Assembly: GCA_945875865.1 (NCBI GenBank)
Contig: CAMCMF010000005.1
Location: 1 to 58,727, forward strand
DNA length: 58,727 bases
Source of the DNA: Rhizobium sp. Q54
GTDB taxonomy: Bacteria > Pseudomonadota > Alphaproteobacteria > Rickettsiales > UBA1997
Direction: 5' to 3'
A model generated the notes under the pieces. That model was not told the origin of the DNA. It made no database searches and saw nothing but the letters and a program-made list of their open reading frames with translations. The stretch's first letter is position 1. Each line of letters begins with the position of its first letter. The position numbers were made by a program, and so were the translations under genes. Positions 27,530 to 37,558 of the stretch are shown here, in pieces.

Positions 27530-28914
27530 TGAAATATGTCGTTTACGGCCTTGGAATTTCAGGCATTTCCACCGCGAAATTCTTAGCAAAAAATGGTGAA
27601 GAAATAATCGCCACCGATGATAATGAAAACACTCTCGCTGAAGATATAAAAAAATATCCCGAATTAAAATTTGCTAAATCTGACGAAATTTTATTCGACT
27701 CACAAACCATAGTCAGTCTAGCTCCCGGCATTCCACTTTATTTTCCCAAGTCGCACAAAATTTTAGAAATCTGCAAAAAAACCGGCGCGATTTTAGCATG
27801 TGATATCGAAATTTTTTATCGCAAAAACATTGAAGCAAAATTTATCGGGATTACCGGAACCAATGGCAAATCAACCACCACGGCACTCAGTGGATTTATT
27901 TTCGAGCAATTAAAAATTCCCTCAAGAATTGGCGGAAATATCGGCACACCCTGCTTCGACCTACTTACGACTTACGACTTACGACTTACGACTTTCATTT
28001 TCGAAACCTCATCCTTTCAACTCGATCTACTTTCCCAAACTCATTTCAAAATCGCCGCACTTTTAAACATCACGCCGGATCACCTTGATCGCCATGGCTC
28101 GATGGAAAATTATATCGAAGCGAAAAAAAGAGTTTTTAGAAATCAAACTTTCGGCGATTTTGCTTTGATCGATGTTGATAATGAAAATTCCAAAAAAGTT
28201 TTTGCGGAGTTGCAAGCGGATAAAAATTTCAAAGCAACTTTAGTTCCGATCTCCACGAAAAAAATTCAGGAAAATGGTGTTTCACTTATTAGTGGAAATT
28301 TAGTTAGTAAAATCGGCGGCATAAATCTTGAACTAGAATTAAAATCAGAATTTTTGCGCGGTGAACATAATGATCAAAACATGGCTTTCGCTTTTGCGAT
28401 CGCTTATTGCCACATGATTCAACAAGGCGAATACGGACTTGAGGAAAAAATAATTTCTGCAATAAAAAAATTTCAAGGCTTACGTCATCGCATGCAAATT
28501 GTTGGAAAAATTGCTGATGTAAGTTTCATCAATGATAGCAAAGCAACCAATGCCGAATCAACAGAGCATGCTCTCAAAGCCTATGAAAATATTTTTTGGA
28601 TTGTCGGCGGCAAAGCAAAAGATGGTGGAATAGAAAATCTCACACCTTATTTCAAAAAAATTTCTAAGGCCTATTTGATTGGCGAAGCTACTGAAAAATT
28701 TGCAAAAACTTTAGAAAAAAATTCCGTAATTTTTGAAAGATGCGGTGATTTAAAAACAGCTTTTGAAAAAGCTTTAGACGACACAAAAAAATCTAGCCTA
28801 ACAGAAAAAAACATTTTACTTTCGCCGTCTTGCGCTTCTTTTGACCAATGGAAAAATTTTGAACAGCGCGGCGACTACTTCTGCAAACTTTTTGATGAAT
28901 TACCAAAATCTTAA
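27529..28914 (+). CDS. murD: UDP-N-acetylmuramoylalanine--D-glutamate ligase
   Basis: Cytoplasmic Mur ligase adding D-Glu to UDP-MurNAc-L-Ala in peptidoglycan synthesis, so the cell probably makes a wall. Seen: 461 residues, the N-terminal YGLGISGISTAKFL domain, ATP loop GITGTNGKSTTTAL near residue 108, the conserved ETSSFQLDLL and TPDHLDRHGSM blocks, and C-terminal FINDSKATNAEST and SPSCASFDQW. A heptamer repeat (27963-27990) sits between two conserved segments and encodes TTYDLRLTT. The 3' end overlaps the start of the giant cysteine-rich gene by 20 nt. Confidence 0.97.
   Translation: MKYVVYGLGISGISTAKFLAKNGEEIIATDDNENTLAEDIKKYPELKFAKSDEILFDSQTIVSLAPGIPLYFPKSHKILEICKKTGAILACDIEIFYRKNIEAKFIGITGTNGKSTTTALSGFIFEQLKIPSRIGGNIGTPCFDLLTTYDLRLTTFIFETSSFQLDLLSQTHFKIAALLNITPDHLDRHGSMENYIEAKKRVFRNQTFGDFALIDVDNENSKKVFAELQADKNFKATLVPISTKKIQENGVSLISGNLVSKIGGINLELELKSEFLRGEHNDQNMAFAFAIAYCHMIQQGEYGLEEKIISAIKKFQGLRHRMQIVGKIADVSFINDSKATNAESTEHALKAYENIFWIVGGKAKDGGIENLTPYFKKISKAYLIGEATEKFAKTLEKNSVIFERCGDLKTAFEKALDDTKKSSLTEKNILLSPSCASFDQWKNFEQRGDYFCKLFDELPKS
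27963..27990. repeat. Heptamer tandem repeat (ACTTACG x4) inside murD
   Basis: Four perfect 7-bp units. Because 7 is not a multiple of 3, gain or loss of one unit would shift the murD frame; a change of three units would keep it. Confidence 0.9.
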
Positions 28915-31900
28915 AACATTAATAAAAGCTAAATTTGCAAAAAACCTAACCGCTTTTATTGTCCTCACCTTAAGTGTTTTTCTGATATTTTTTTCTAAAA
29001 CAAGCGTTCCGCAATCTCTTCCTGATTGCGCTACTGCCGTTGGAGCTCTTCAACCTGGAAATAATTGTTTATTTTACGGACTGCCTCTTTGTAATAATGT
29101 TCCCGGTGCTGGCTATAATATCCCCGGCTCTTCGATTACTTCACAAGCCCCAAATCCCCGCATCAATTGTGCCAACTTAAGTGATTTACCTCTTTGCACT
29201 CAAATTGATGTTACAGCCACTCCAATAAAAAATTGTGTAAAAGAATGTAGCGACGCTTCCTTTGATAGATATGCTGGAGTTAGAGGGCAAGATTACGCCA
29301 TACATAATCGCGATTGTATTAGATTTTGCGACGCTCCAGAAGTTGGAGTTATCGCCGACTCCTCTATAAATTGTACAGCAAGAAAATGTCATCAATTAGG
29401 AAGCGACATAACTCCTAATCCTACAGTTGCTCCGACTAATTGCGAAATTTTTAAATGTAATCTCCTAACTCCGGACGAGTTAAATGAAGTTAAAATGGAT
29501 GATTCTGCAAAAAAATATTGCGAAGGAAGTAATCTAAAATGTTATGACTTTACCATTGCACAACTTACTTACACTAAACTTAGAGCAATTAATAGCATGT
29601 GTGAAACTCATGATTGCCGAACAGATTCTGAAGAATGTGTTCCTTACCAATATCGTAAATTTCGTTGCGATGAGGCAACTCATACAATTTTAAATCCATC
29701 TTGCGATCTAGACTCTACTTGTGATGCGTTGGGATATTGCACCAAAAGAGATCCCGACAATGTGCAGAAAATTTTAAATAAAGGATCTTCTTACATCGCT
29801 GCCTACCAAAACTACATCAATTTCGGCTACGATATTCAAGCAAAAACCATTTGTAAATTAATAATATGCAGACCAGTGGTATATCGCGAATATCGCTGCT
29901 CACCTTTTGCAGACATAGATCCAATAACTCTCAATGTTTCCTGCGATCCAACAACTATCAATCCTATTGGAGGAGCTACAGTTGCTGCAACTTGTAGCGG
30001 AGGATATTGTACAAAAAAACTCGACTGCAACAAGCCTGAAAATAACAACGAACCAGAATGTAGCAATTCAAATCTTGGCACTTCTAGCGGCTCTGTTGAT
30101 GATACCGGAATTGATTCCTGGTTCTATCGTCCAAAACCAGACTCAGGCGCAGTTACTAACTCTGGGATTTTAAAAACAATGGACAGTATTTGTTATACTA
30201 AAGGTCAGATGTTGTCTCATGGCTGGGGTGAGGATCCTGAGATCGATTTTGGGCTTTTTACAATTCCTCTTGGATATTTTCATTGGGATAACCGATCTCC
30301 TGAAATGTGCGGCACGCCACGAGTTGGTCATAGAGGAAACGGATATATCTATCTTTGTGGCGCCGATGGTTTGCTATATCGCAAAGCAAAACCATATACC
30401 GCCTATCATAAAGGCTACGTAAAAACAGATTACGTTGAAGGAGATGCTACTCACAAAATAAATATTTGCGTTAGGTATAATAACACCATGAATGTAAGGC
30501 GAAGCTGCGGATCAAGAGAATGTATGATTGTTTGCGCTTTTGGTATTTGCACGCAGCAATGCGGCTCCGATATTTGTAGAGAATTAACGCTAACCGATAG
30601 TCATCCCGATGATTGTGCGATGGAAAAGGGTGGATCAGGAGACTGCTCATCGACTCTCGAGACTTATGTCCGCATGAGAGCTATAAAATACAAGGATTAC
30701 ATCTGCACCTTCCTTGATATGAAAGGAACATTGGCCTATGATCCACAATATTATAACGGTACAGAAAAAATGGCCGATGGCACCTGCTTCTCTGGAACAA
30801 ATGTTGATGGAGCTTGTGCTGGAGCACAAAATACTAATGATGACGAAGGATCTGCTAGCGTTTGGCGCACCCTATTCCAAATTCCTTATGTACAAAATAA
30901 CAGACCAGCGGGACAGCCTAGAGGCTATCTCAATCTCGCCGGAAGATTATTCAAAGAGCATGAATGTATTAAAGTACCTTACAGAATACACATACCAAAA
31001 ACCTACAATATTGCCAACCTAACAAATTCACCAAATTTATTCACGCCGCCTCTCTATGTTTTAAACTCAAGACTACAAAGAGGAGCGTTAATCTCAGTTG
31101 GAACTGCCCAAGATCCTTTGGGGCCTACAGATTTTAACTATCCTGAGCTTGAAGTAAGATTTGGCATCACAACTCAAAAACTAAGCTTAGGAATTGGCAA
31201 GACCGGATATGAAACTGGTGGTAATGTTGATAATCAAGGCAGCGCCAACATCTCAACTGTGATTAATGGATTCACTTATGAAGTAGAAATCTTTGTTCGA
31301 AAAGAAGAATTTCCTAATTCCGGCCTGCCAATTTTTTGCCTCTATCGCAAAATCAAAGATTCAAGCGGCGTTTATCTTGATCCACTAAGAGTAAAATGCA
31401 TAAATCGCTTCTTTCCAGAAGTTAACAATATTGCTACAAAAATCATAACGCCTGCAATCGATTTACGAAGAGTGATAATCTCTACAGGTCTTGGCAATAG
31501 CTACTCTAGCTCGAGCATAGTTTTGCGTTACTTAAGCGGCACAACTCTCAGTAGCATAAATTGTAGTTCCGCAGGGGCATCCTGCACAGCAGAATTACCT
31601 CTCAGCAATCTAGATCCAGCTATTCCAACCTGCGATGTCACTTTAGAGCGTCATGAAGTTTGCGCACAAAGAGAAGAATGTAGCAAACTGAATGTCGAAT
31701 GTATGCAAAATGAAGTCGATATATACGCCGCACTAAACGCTGCACAGCCGATCGATTCATTCCTTACAGTTCGTCAAAATTGCAATGAAATTTTACTACC
31801 TCTTTGCAATAGTAAAAAAGGTCTTGTTACAGAACCCTCATCAACGATTATAGGCTCCAATCCCAATAGAAGCCCGACTGATGTAAAAATTTATGGCTGG

Positions 31901-34816
31901 TTTAATGAGCTTTGTTTCTCATCTGGCTTTGAAAAAAGATTAAAAACTATTGTCGCTCATGATCTTAGAGACGACCTAAAGGGAAAATGTGTTATTAATG
32001 TATCGAGCCCTTATCTCACAGATTCTGACGCTAGCACAAATTGCAATGATGGTGGCAAAGCTCCAAACTGCTTATGCGTTGAAGCCATACAAGATGTTGA
32101 TCTAGGTCCGGGATATGAAGCAAGAACTCAAACTCCACGAGAAGCTGGGTTATGTATTGATATTCCTATACCGCAAACTTGTCAGGCAATTGATTATAAT
32201 CTAACTGTAAGCCCTTCTAACGATTCTGAATTCATCGCTTCTTCGATAAATAATAATGTCTATGGTACCTCTACCAGCGATATCTCTGGAAAGGTTCATA
32301 TCTCTCACAGATATCGCAGTGAAGGAAAGCCAACTCCAAATGCAATTCTGCTAAAAGGTCACGCTGAATTTCCGGTCAGCGTTATTGGAACAGTCAATGT
32401 AAATGGTGAATGTAAAGGTTTCTGGACTTACCAAAGATCGGTAGGTGGCACAATGCAAAGACCACTATTGAATTGTATTAACACTTCCGGAACTGCAGCT
32501 TGGGAAGCTGATGCTCGTAATGCTTGCACCCGCTATCAATGTAGCCAAGTATTTACCGCCGGACCAGCTATAAATGGGTTCTATCAAGGCAATTATGGTT
32601 TACTAGAAACTGCAGAAGATAAGGGTTTAAGCCATGGATTTGCTATATGGCCAAGCTATCTCAAAACCGATGATTTTACCGAAACAGTAAATGCCACAGC
32701 TTGCATAACAGGATTTAAAAAACTTGGAGCAATTACAACCACTTTAGCTGGAACTGTAAGTGGATCGAATGCCGTTACAGCATCTCTTTACAACTTGATA
32801 ACGTCATATAGCGGCGGCACTTCTGCCAGCAGACAATGTAATCAAATGGGTCAATGGTTGCCGCCAATAAATCTTTGCCAAAGAATTTCTTGTCCGGCAG
32901 TAAATCCTCCAATCCCTAGTGGTTCAGCTGATAACACAGCTTGGGAATTATGGAGAAATTCCGGCGGCGCAACCTTTCCCGCTGTCAATGCTTCAAGAAG
33001 CACTTCAAATATTCAGACCGAATCAATTTCAACCGGAATTTGCAATAATAGTTTGGGTTATTTCCGTAGCACAGGTGGATTACCACCAACTCGTGAATGT
33101 AATTATCTTGGCAATTTGAGCGAGGTAATAAATCCTTGCTCTACAGCTTGTACAGCAATTACTGAAGGTGGAGCTGGTGGCGTTGGTGGCGCTGGCGGTA
33201 CTGCAAATAATTTTAATAATGGTTTTGCTAAATGGGGAATCATCAAGAAAGAAGTGATCCTTTACGAACACTGTAACTACGGAGGATGGGCTGTCGCTGT
33301 TGAGCTCGGAGATTATCCTAGCAATCCCTGGGGGCAAGCCAGCTCTTTTAGAATAAATGGTAGTAGCGTTAAAATAATTCTTTACTCCGGAGCAAACTTC
33401 ACTGGATTATCAGAAACCCTGACCGGAGACCATGAATGCTTCGTTTACATTGGTTTAAATGACGCGATTGGATCTTTCAAAATTCAAACCGCCAGCGGAA
33501 ATTCATTAGTTGGAGAATTCCAAGGATGTGTTGCTGGCTATGTAACCAATCCATATTCATCAAGATTCAATATTGATGGCACTCCTTTGTCCGATGCTGT
33601 TGCAAATGACCTAACCAGACCAGCACAAAACCCACAAAGATTATGTCAAATCACAAATAATACCGGCTTCACTTCAAGTGTTTGGGGCGGAGTTGTTAAT
33701 GGATGTATCAATCAATGCCCTGGCTCTGACGAAGATCCAAGAGTTGGAGTTGGTGTTACTTCTCATCCAACATCAAGTGGCACTACTTTAGTAAATTGGC
33801 CAGCAACCCCATTTGGCCAAGATGCTTATGTCAGCAATCACGGTAATGAAGCGGTGCTTGGCGCCTCCTTCTTCCTACAAAATAGAGCCAATGGCTTTTA
33901 CTTATTACGTCGCCATTGTGGAATTGATGGAAAATGGACCGCGCCAGATGTGATGTGCTCTGCCAATAATGGTCAAATCAATAATAGCGTTTATTTACTT
34001 CCCGCAGTAACTGGATTTAAAAATTCAATAGTTGCAGGAGGTGGAACTGTAGTTACCGGAGCCTGTGCAAGTAACTCTTATTGGAAATATAATTATGACC
34101 AAGATCCATTCCCACAAATGTCATGTAATTTTGATGCCACCAACAAAATTGATAAAGTTTATTTAACTCTAACTGGCGGAACTCATGATTGCGAACAAAG
34201 AAGATGTCGCGCTTTCACTGCTTACAAAGGCATACGCGCCTCAATTCCAGCTATAGCTTTTGACGACGCGAGAACAGCTGTAAATGGACAGATACAAGGC
34301 ACTTGTTTGAACAGCACAACTAACTCAGCAGGAACAACGGTTTATACCACTTTAGAAAATGAAACCAACGCTCCTCGCGTTAGTTGTCAATCCAACGGAA
34401 CTTGGTCTGCAGTGGTTGGCGAAGCAAATTGTAAACATGGTTGTGATTTTGGCGGCTGGGGCACTATCAGAGTGAATCATGGTGGTTGCGGAGATGGAAT
34501 GTTCTACGCTGGTCCAGCCTTTAACTTTAAACATGGACAACAAATGAGATATGGCATTACGGATGATTGCGATAGATGGTGCGGCGCTCTAACAACAGGC
34601 TATTATTGCAATGACGGAAATGGATATTTGAATTACTCATGGGCATGGGATCCAAATTGGAACGTGTGTCGCTTTGCTAATTATAACGGACCAACGAACT
34701 CTTTTAGTGGAAGCATTGATACGGGCGCATTTTCTTCATTCTACTTCCCCGAAGGCGATAGCTACACCGATAAATATGGCAACGCCAGAAGCTTCTGGTT
34801 CTCGGTTTGGGATTAA
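28895..34816 (+). CDS. Giant exported cysteine-rich multidomain protein
   Basis: A 1,973-residue exported protein of unrecognised overall family. The start at 28895 places a signal/anchor helix at residues 18-34. Seen: many cysteines; a duplicated N-terminal module (about 249-287 and 327-378) of the form YRxxRC...TxLNxSCD...GYCTK; at least four C-terminal sushi-like units with C-x3-G-x-W-x6-C or close variants (near residues 1315, 1403, 1675 and 1832); and a beta/gamma-crystallin-like segment at about 1452-1533 ([11 protein letters not shown], then [13 protein letters not shown]). A disulphide-rich surface protein or adhesin is likely. The last unit type also ends the prepilin-like protein at 36307-37245, suggesting a shared apparatus. 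It overlaps murD by 20 nt and precedes purE by 10 bp. Confidence 0.7.
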   Translation: MNYQNLKTLIKAKFAKNLTAFIVLTLSVFLIFFSKTSVPQSLPDCATAVGALQPGNNCLFYGLPLCNNVPGAGYNIPGSSITSQAPNPRINCANLSDLPLCTQIDVTATPIKNCVKECSDASFDRYAGVRGQDYAIHNRDCIRFCDAPEVGVIADSSINCTARKCHQLGSDITPNPTVAPTNCEIFKCNLLTPDELNEVKMDDSAKKYCEGSNLKCYDFTIAQLTYTKLRAINSMCETHDCRTDSEECVPYQYRKFRCDEATHTILNPSCDLDSTCDALGYCTKRDPDNVQKILNKGSSYIAAYQNYINFGYDIQAKTICKLIICRPVVYREYRCSPFADIDPITLNVSCDPTTINPIGGATVAATCSGGYCTKKLDCNKPENNNEPECSNSNLGTSSGSVDDTGIDSWFYRPKPDSGAVTNSGILKTMDSICYTKGQMLSHGWGEDPEIDFGLFTIPLGYFHWDNRSPEMCGTPRVGHRGNGYIYLCGADGLLYRKAKPYTAYHKGYVKTDYVEGDATHKINICVRYNNTMNVRRSCGSRECMIVCAFGICTQQCGSDICRELTLTDSHPDDCAMEKGGSGDCSSTLETYVRMRAIKYKDYICTFLDMKGTLAYDPQYYNGTEKMADGTCFSGTNVDGACAGAQNTNDDEGSASVWRTLFQIPYVQNNRPAGQPRGYLNLAGRLFKEHECIKVPYRIHIPKTYNIANLTNSPNLFTPPLYVLNSRLQRGALISVGTAQDPLGPTDFNYPELEVRFGITTQKLSLGIGKTGYETGGNVDNQGSANISTVINGFTYEVEIFVRKEEFPNSGLPIFCLYRKIKDSSGVYLDPLRVKCINRFFPEVNNIATKIITPAIDLRRVIISTGLGNSYSSSSIVLRYLSGTTLSSINCSSAGASCTAELPLSNLDPAIPTCDVTLERHEVCAQREECSKLNVECMQNEVDIYAALNAAQPIDSFLTVRQNCNEILLPLCNSKKGLVTEPSSTIIGSNPNRSPTDVKIYGWFNELCFSSGFEKRLKTIVAHDLRDDLKGKCVINVSSPYLTDSDASTNCNDGGKAPNCLCVEAIQDVDLGPGYEARTQTPREAGLCIDIPIPQTCQAIDYNLTVSPSNDSEFIASSINNNVYGTSTSDISGKVHISHRYRSEGKPTPNAILLKGHAEFPVSVIGTVNVNGECKGFWTYQRSVGGTMQRPLLNCINTSGTAAWEADARNACTRYQCSQVFTAGPAINGFYQGNYGLLETAEDKGLSHGFAIWPSYLKTDDFTETVNATACITGFKKLGAITTTLAGTVSGSNAVTASLYNLITSYSGGTSASRQCNQMGQWLPPINLCQRISCPAVNPPIPSGSADNTAWELWRNSGGATFPAVNASRSTSNIQTESISTGICNNSLGYFRSTGGLPPTRECNYLGNLSEVINPCSTACTAITEGGAGGVGGAGGTANNFNNGFAKWGIIKKEVILYEHCNYGGWAVAVELGDYPSNPWGQASSFRINGSSVKIILYSGANFTGLSETLTGDHECFVYIGLNDAIGSFKIQTASGNSLVGEFQGCVAGYVTNPYSSRFNIDGTPLSDAVANDLTRPAQNPQRLCQITNNTGFTSSVWGGVVNGCINQCPGSDEDPRVGVGVTSHPTSSGTTLVNWPATPFGQDAYVSNHGNEAVLGASFFLQNRANGFYLLRRHCGIDGKWTAPDVMCSANNGQINNSVYLLPAVTGFKNSIVAGGGTVVTGACASNSYWKYNYDQDPFPQMSCNFDATNKIDKVYLTLTGGTHDCEQRRCRAFTAYKGIRASIPAIAFDDARTAVNGQIQGTCLNSTTNSAGTTVYTTLENETNAPRVSCQSNGTWSAVVGEANCKHGCDFGGWGTIRVNHGGCGDGMFYAGPAFNFKHGQQMRYGITDDCDRWCGALTTGYYCNDGNGYLNYSWAWDPNWNVCRFANYNGPTNSFSGSIDTGAFSSFYFPEGDSYTDKYGNARSFWFSVWD

Positions 34817-34826
34817 TTTTATATAT

Positions 34827-35294
34827 ATGATTTCAGTAATAATGGGCAGCAAGTCAGACTTCGCTACCATGAAACATTCCTGCGAAATATTGGATGATTT
34901 TGGTATCAAATATGAAGCCAAAATCATCTCCGCACATCGCACACCAAAAAGACTCTATGATTTTTGTGAAGCAGCAAAAAAAAATGGAATCAAAATAATT
35001 ATTGCTGGAGCTGGCGGTGCCGCACATTTACCCGGCATGACCGCGGCGATGACTTCTATTCCTGTTCTTGGCGTTCCGGTTGAAAGTCGCACCCTTAAAG
35101 GTCTCGACTCACTTCTTTCAATCGCACAAATGCCATATGGAATTCCAGTTGGAACTTTAGCTATTGGTGAAGCGGGAGCAAAAAATGCTGCTCTTTTGGC
35201 AATCGCGATTCTCGCATTAAGCGACGAAAAACTAGCAAAAAAACTGGAAATATTTCGCGCAAAACAAACTAAATCTATCGCCATCAAGCCATAG
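34827..35294 (+). CDS. purE: N5-carboxyaminoimidazole ribonucleotide mutase
   Basis: Class I PurE, which converts N5-CAIR to CAIR in purine synthesis. Seen: 155 residues, the start [20 protein letters not shown], the active-site block [36 protein letters not shown] and [20 protein letters not shown]. The ATG at 34827 is chosen because the family start begins there; the open frame extends upstream only through the giant gene. The partner purK is not in the window; the purL halves lie at 52381-53412 and 57141-58280. Confidence 0.96.
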   Translation: MISVIMGSKSDFATMKHSCEILDDFGIKYEAKIISAHRTPKRLYDFCEAAKKNGIKIIIAGAGGAAHLPGMTAAMTSIPVLGVPVESRTLKGLDSLLSIAQMPYGIPVGTLAIGEAGAKNAALLAIAILALSDEKLAKKLEIFRAKQTKSIAIKP

Positions 35295-35324
35295 TTTACA
35301 TTTAAAAAACTAACTCTTAAAATG

Positions 35325-35510
35325 TTCAACCCTAATCCGTCATTAGAAATTCAGGATAGTTTGGCTAAAGCTTGAAAATGAAGGGCGAAATAATGTTTTT
35401 AAAACGTAAACTTACTCAGCGTAAGTGCAGATTTAAAAACATTGTTTCAACCGCGCAGTTTCAAGTTTTAGGCAAAGTAGACGAATTTCTAATGACGGAT
35501 CTGGGTTCAA
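35325..35510. repeat. Long-hairpin element, family D (copy 1)
   Basis: The ends contain inverted ATCCGTCATTAGAAATTC (from 35334, and its complement to about 35500). The body folds into one long hairpin with an asymmetric internal loop (AAGGGC opposite the complement of CGCGGTT) and a central small hairpin CTTAC/GTAAG. A second copy starts at 58581. No coding capacity. Confidence 0.8.
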
Positions 35511-35522
35511 GCAACACCACTT

Positions 35523-35729
35523 ATGCAAGATAATTTATTAACCAAATCTCCAATTCCATTGTCACTAAAATCAATCAAATCAGCGCTGAAATATTTGTGC
35601 TGCTTCCTTGCAGGATTCGCTTCGGTTTCAACTTTTACTCTTACTAAATCCAATAAGAGCAACAGCAACTTCAGGCCCCGACTTGGTGAAAAAGAGAATA
35701 ATTCTAATCAACAAAATGAAAGAAACTAA
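35523..35729 (+). CDS. Possible small membrane protein (68 aa)
   Basis: Uncertain gene. Seen: a short basic N-terminus, one hydrophobic segment (about residues 27-42, LCCFLAGFASVSTFTL) and a polar Asn/Lys-rich tail. It begins 13 bp after the family D hairpin and overlaps the next gene by 14 nt, which would fit translational coupling. No family recognised and no clear ribosome-binding site; it could be a chance frame. Confidence 0.35.
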   Translation: MQDNLLTKSPIPLSLKSIKSALKYLCCFLAGFASVSTFTLTKSNKSNSNFRPRLGEKENNSNQQNERN

Positions 35730-36075
35730 ACATACTAACTATCAGGAAGATAGGCCAAGAGATCATAGAAATCACGATAGCAGATGGCACAATGAACATC
35801 GTCACAAAAGAAATAGCTTTTTTCGCGCCGGTCAAATTTTCAGCATCCTCTATCACTTAAGCTCTTTTGCCTTAGCGTATCTTTTGGTAAAAGAAGGAGA
35901 GCAAACTCTAGCTTTCAAGCTTCTTCTGCTAAATGCCGGCCTAGTTATTTTTGCACTTTTGCTCGCAGCAATTGAAAGAAGATTTAACTCGAGCAGATAT
36001 TCAAACAGAGGCGGCAGAAATAACAGCAGACCTCAAAACAGAAGACCAAATCCTAGATTATCAGCTCGGGCATAA
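35716..36075 (+). CDS. Hypothetical two-helix membrane protein with basic tails
   Basis: A 119-residue protein of unknown function. Seen: a hydrophilic N-terminus rich in His, Arg and Asn (about residues 1-33), two membrane helices (about 35-55 and 62-82) and a basic, Gly/Asn/Arg-rich tail. The start is placed at ATG 35716, where the charged N-terminus begins; an upstream start at 35608 would overlap the other small frame. The charged ends suggest contact with nucleic acid or acidic lipids; this is inference. The stop lies at the edge of a truncated family C repeat. Confidence 0.55.
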   Translation: MKETKHTNYQEDRPRDHRNHDSRWHNEHRHKRNSFFRAGQIFSILYHLSSFALAYLLVKEGEQTLAFKLLLLNAGLVIFALLLAAIERRFNSSRYSNRGGRNNSRPQNRRPNPRLSARA

Positions 36076-36106
36076 AGGACGCCTCTAAAAATTAGGATTT
36101 TTCGAG
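36075..36106. repeat. Truncated family C repeat
   Basis: It matches the left end of the element at 1-146 (GCCTCTAAAAATTAGGATTT core) with one change, then diverges after 36106. It starts within the stop codon of the preceding gene. Confidence 0.7.
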
Positions 36107-36140
36107 ATACCATAAATAGGACTTACGCAAAATGTCACAT

Positions 36141-36152
36141 CCCCCCCCCCCC
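36141..36152. repeat. Poly-C tract (12 C)
   Basis: An uninterrupted run of 12 C in AT-rich intergenic DNA between convergent genes. It is not in a reading frame I can support. It may be a hypervariable homopolymer or a sequencing-length uncertainty. Confidence 0.85.
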
Positions 36153-36171
36153 TTCAAACTTCGGGGTCTTA

Positions 36172-36210
36172 AAAAAGCCGTTTGGAATTTTAATTTCCAA
36201 ACGGCTTTTT
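36172..36210. terminator. Bidirectional rho-independent terminator
   Basis: AAAAAGCCGTTTGGAA (36172-36187) pairs with TTCCAAACGGCTTTTT (36195-36210) around a 7-nt loop. It is flanked by A-run and T-run, so it works for the plus-strand cluster ending at 36075 and for the convergent prepilin gene ending at 36307. Confidence 0.88.
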
Positions 36211-36228
36211 GTTAGCAAATAAAACTAA

Positions 36229-36308
36229 AGGGCGCCTCTAAAAATTAGGATTTTTAGAGGCGCCCTAAATTCAAAATTACCGGACAAGACGATTTTTAGA
36301 GATGTCCT
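36229..36308. repeat. Family C repeat, compact copy
   Basis: Positions 36229-36245 and 36250-36266 form a perfect 17-bp hairpin with loop TAGG. The following part (to 36308) matches the right end of the element at 1-146. The long internal palindrome is missing. Its right edge coincides with the TAG stop codon of the prepilin-like gene. Confidence 0.8.
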
Positions 36309-37245
36309 AGACGCAGCCAGTGGTAATATTAAGCCACGAACCGTAGGCCTCACATTTTCTACTTTGAGAAAGTCCCACACCGCAAGCTACCGTAGATCTA
36401 GTAACGATTTGTCCGTAATAGGCGCTTGCTGAAGTCGTGACGCTTCCTGACGCAGTTGCGCCATTACATGGAATTAAAAACATCGCTTTAAAATCTTCGA
36501 CAAAATCATTTCGACGTTTGAAGAAAACGATGTCGTCAAAGACATCGCTGTTTGAAGAAGAGGCGAAAATCGTATTATTAAAAAATGTGGTCGGCTCATT
36601 AGCGTCATTATCTCGCTCATCCGTATCAGTAGCGCGAGTATTTTGCGTTGAAGCATTAGAATTGTAACCACTGGCCTTATTGGCCCCATGACTAATCAAA
36701 ATAACTATCGCATCAGCGGTAACTGCTTGCGTCACTCCAGAAGGTTTTTCATTAACCGTGATTATTCCCGTGCTAGCCGTAGTGGAAAAAGTTGTGACGC
36801 CAAAATTAGGATCTACTGCGCTCGCGATAGTGAAATTTTTATCAACAATATAAACCATTTTAGTTTCAAAAGCATCTTCCGCCATATCGTTGGAAAGTCC
36901 TAAAGTTCTCGATGGAACCATTCCATAAACTAAATTTGTGGATGAGCCAGATTGGATAACTCCAGCGTCAGAGCAATTTGCACCCACAACTGCATTACCA
37001 TAATCAGCATCAACAGTTTTAACTTTCAGCAAGGATGCTGGACAAGGCAATCTTTTATTAGTAATCAAAAAATTTCCAATCGCCTTATAAACTTCGCGCT
37101 GACGATCATTAGTAGTTTTGATTTTTGCATTATTAATGCTGCCTACGGAAACGGATAAAGCTCCGGTAATCAAAATCGATATGATCAAAATCACGATCGA
37201 AAGTTCGAGCAAACTGTAAGCTTTTTTAAATTTTCTTTTATTCAT
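36307..37245 (-). CDS. Prepilin-like (type IV pilin / pseudopilin) protein
   Basis: Exported fibre-subunit-type protein of 312 residues. Seen: a short basic leader (MNKRKFKKA) followed by YSLLELSIVILIISILITGALSV, the class III prepilin cleavage/methylation motif with Glu at mature position 5. A long globular domain follows, and a C-terminal unit about residues 288-312 has SRKC-x3-G-x-W-x6-C. That unit matches SRQC-x3-G-x-W-x6-C in the giant protein at 28895-34816. It is larger than most major pilins, so it is more likely a minor pilin or tip component. PilT is encoded at 15810-16838. The stop codon lies at the edge of a repeat, so the C-terminus may have been trimmed. Confidence 0.75.
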   Translation of the reverse strand: MNKRKFKKAYSLLELSIVILIISILITGALSVSVGSINNAKIKTTNDRQREVYKAIGNFLITNKRLPCPASLLKVKTVDADYGNAVVGANCSDAGVIQSGSSTNLVYGMVPSRTLGLSNDMAEDAFETKMVYIVDKNFTIASAVDPNFGVTTFSTTASTGIITVNEKPSGVTQAVTADAIVILISHGANKASGYNSNASTQNTRATDTDERDNDANEPTTFFNNTIFASSSNSDVFDDIVFFKRRNDFVEDFKAMFLIPCNGATASGSVTTSASAYYGQIVTRSTVACGVGLSQSRKCEAYGSWLNITTGCV

Positions 37246-37264
37246 TAATTTCCCAAAATTGGTT

Positions 37265-37292
37265 TTGACAATTGTAACTTCGTTCCTATTTT
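37265..37292 (+). promoter_or_regulatory. Candidate sigma-70 promoter for tRNA-Ala
   Basis: A perfect TTGACA (37265-37270) and TATTTT (37287-37292) with a 16-bp spacer lie about 42 bp before the tRNA 5' end. The GC-rich stretch after the -10 resembles a stringent discriminator. Confidence 0.5.
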
Positions 37293-37333
37293 TCGCGCCC
37301 GCAAATTTTTACCAACTTGCGGAAAAACTTTAA

Positions 37334-37409
37334 GGGGGCATAGCTCAGTTGGTAGAGCACCTGCTTTGCAAGCAGGGGGTCAGGAGTTCGAGTCTCCTTG
37401 CCTCCACCA
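37334..37409 (+). tRNA. tRNA-Ala (anticodon TGC)
   Basis: Cloverleaf of 76 nt including encoded CCA. Acceptor GGGGGCA (37334-37340) pairs with TGCCTCC (with one G-T pair). The D arm begins TAGCTCAGTTGG, anticodon stem CCTGC/GCAGG encloses TTTGCAA (anticodon TGC), and the T arm contains GTTCGAGTC. CCA is at 37407-37409. It is transcribed opposite to its protein-coding neighbours. Confidence 0.97.
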
Positions 37410-37530
37410 GCCTTCGCTCTTACGAGCTTCGGCTGGCAAGCCAGCCCGTCAGGGATGGACTGTTAGATGAAGATCGTTAGAGCGAAGGCTGTCCGCCGTA
37501 GCTTCAGCGAAGGAGGACTGGTTCACCAAC
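37409..37530. repeat. Degenerate GC-rich repeat abutting the tRNA 3' end
   Basis: A 12-bp inverted repeat AGCCTTCGCTCT (37409-37420) and AGAGCGAAGGCT (37479-37490) begins at the last base of the tRNA CCA. Related degenerate segments occur near 350-400 and 39640-39690. No gene supported. Confidence 0.55.
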
Positions 37531-37558
37531 GAACCAAATCATTTTTAATCTCCCCTCC

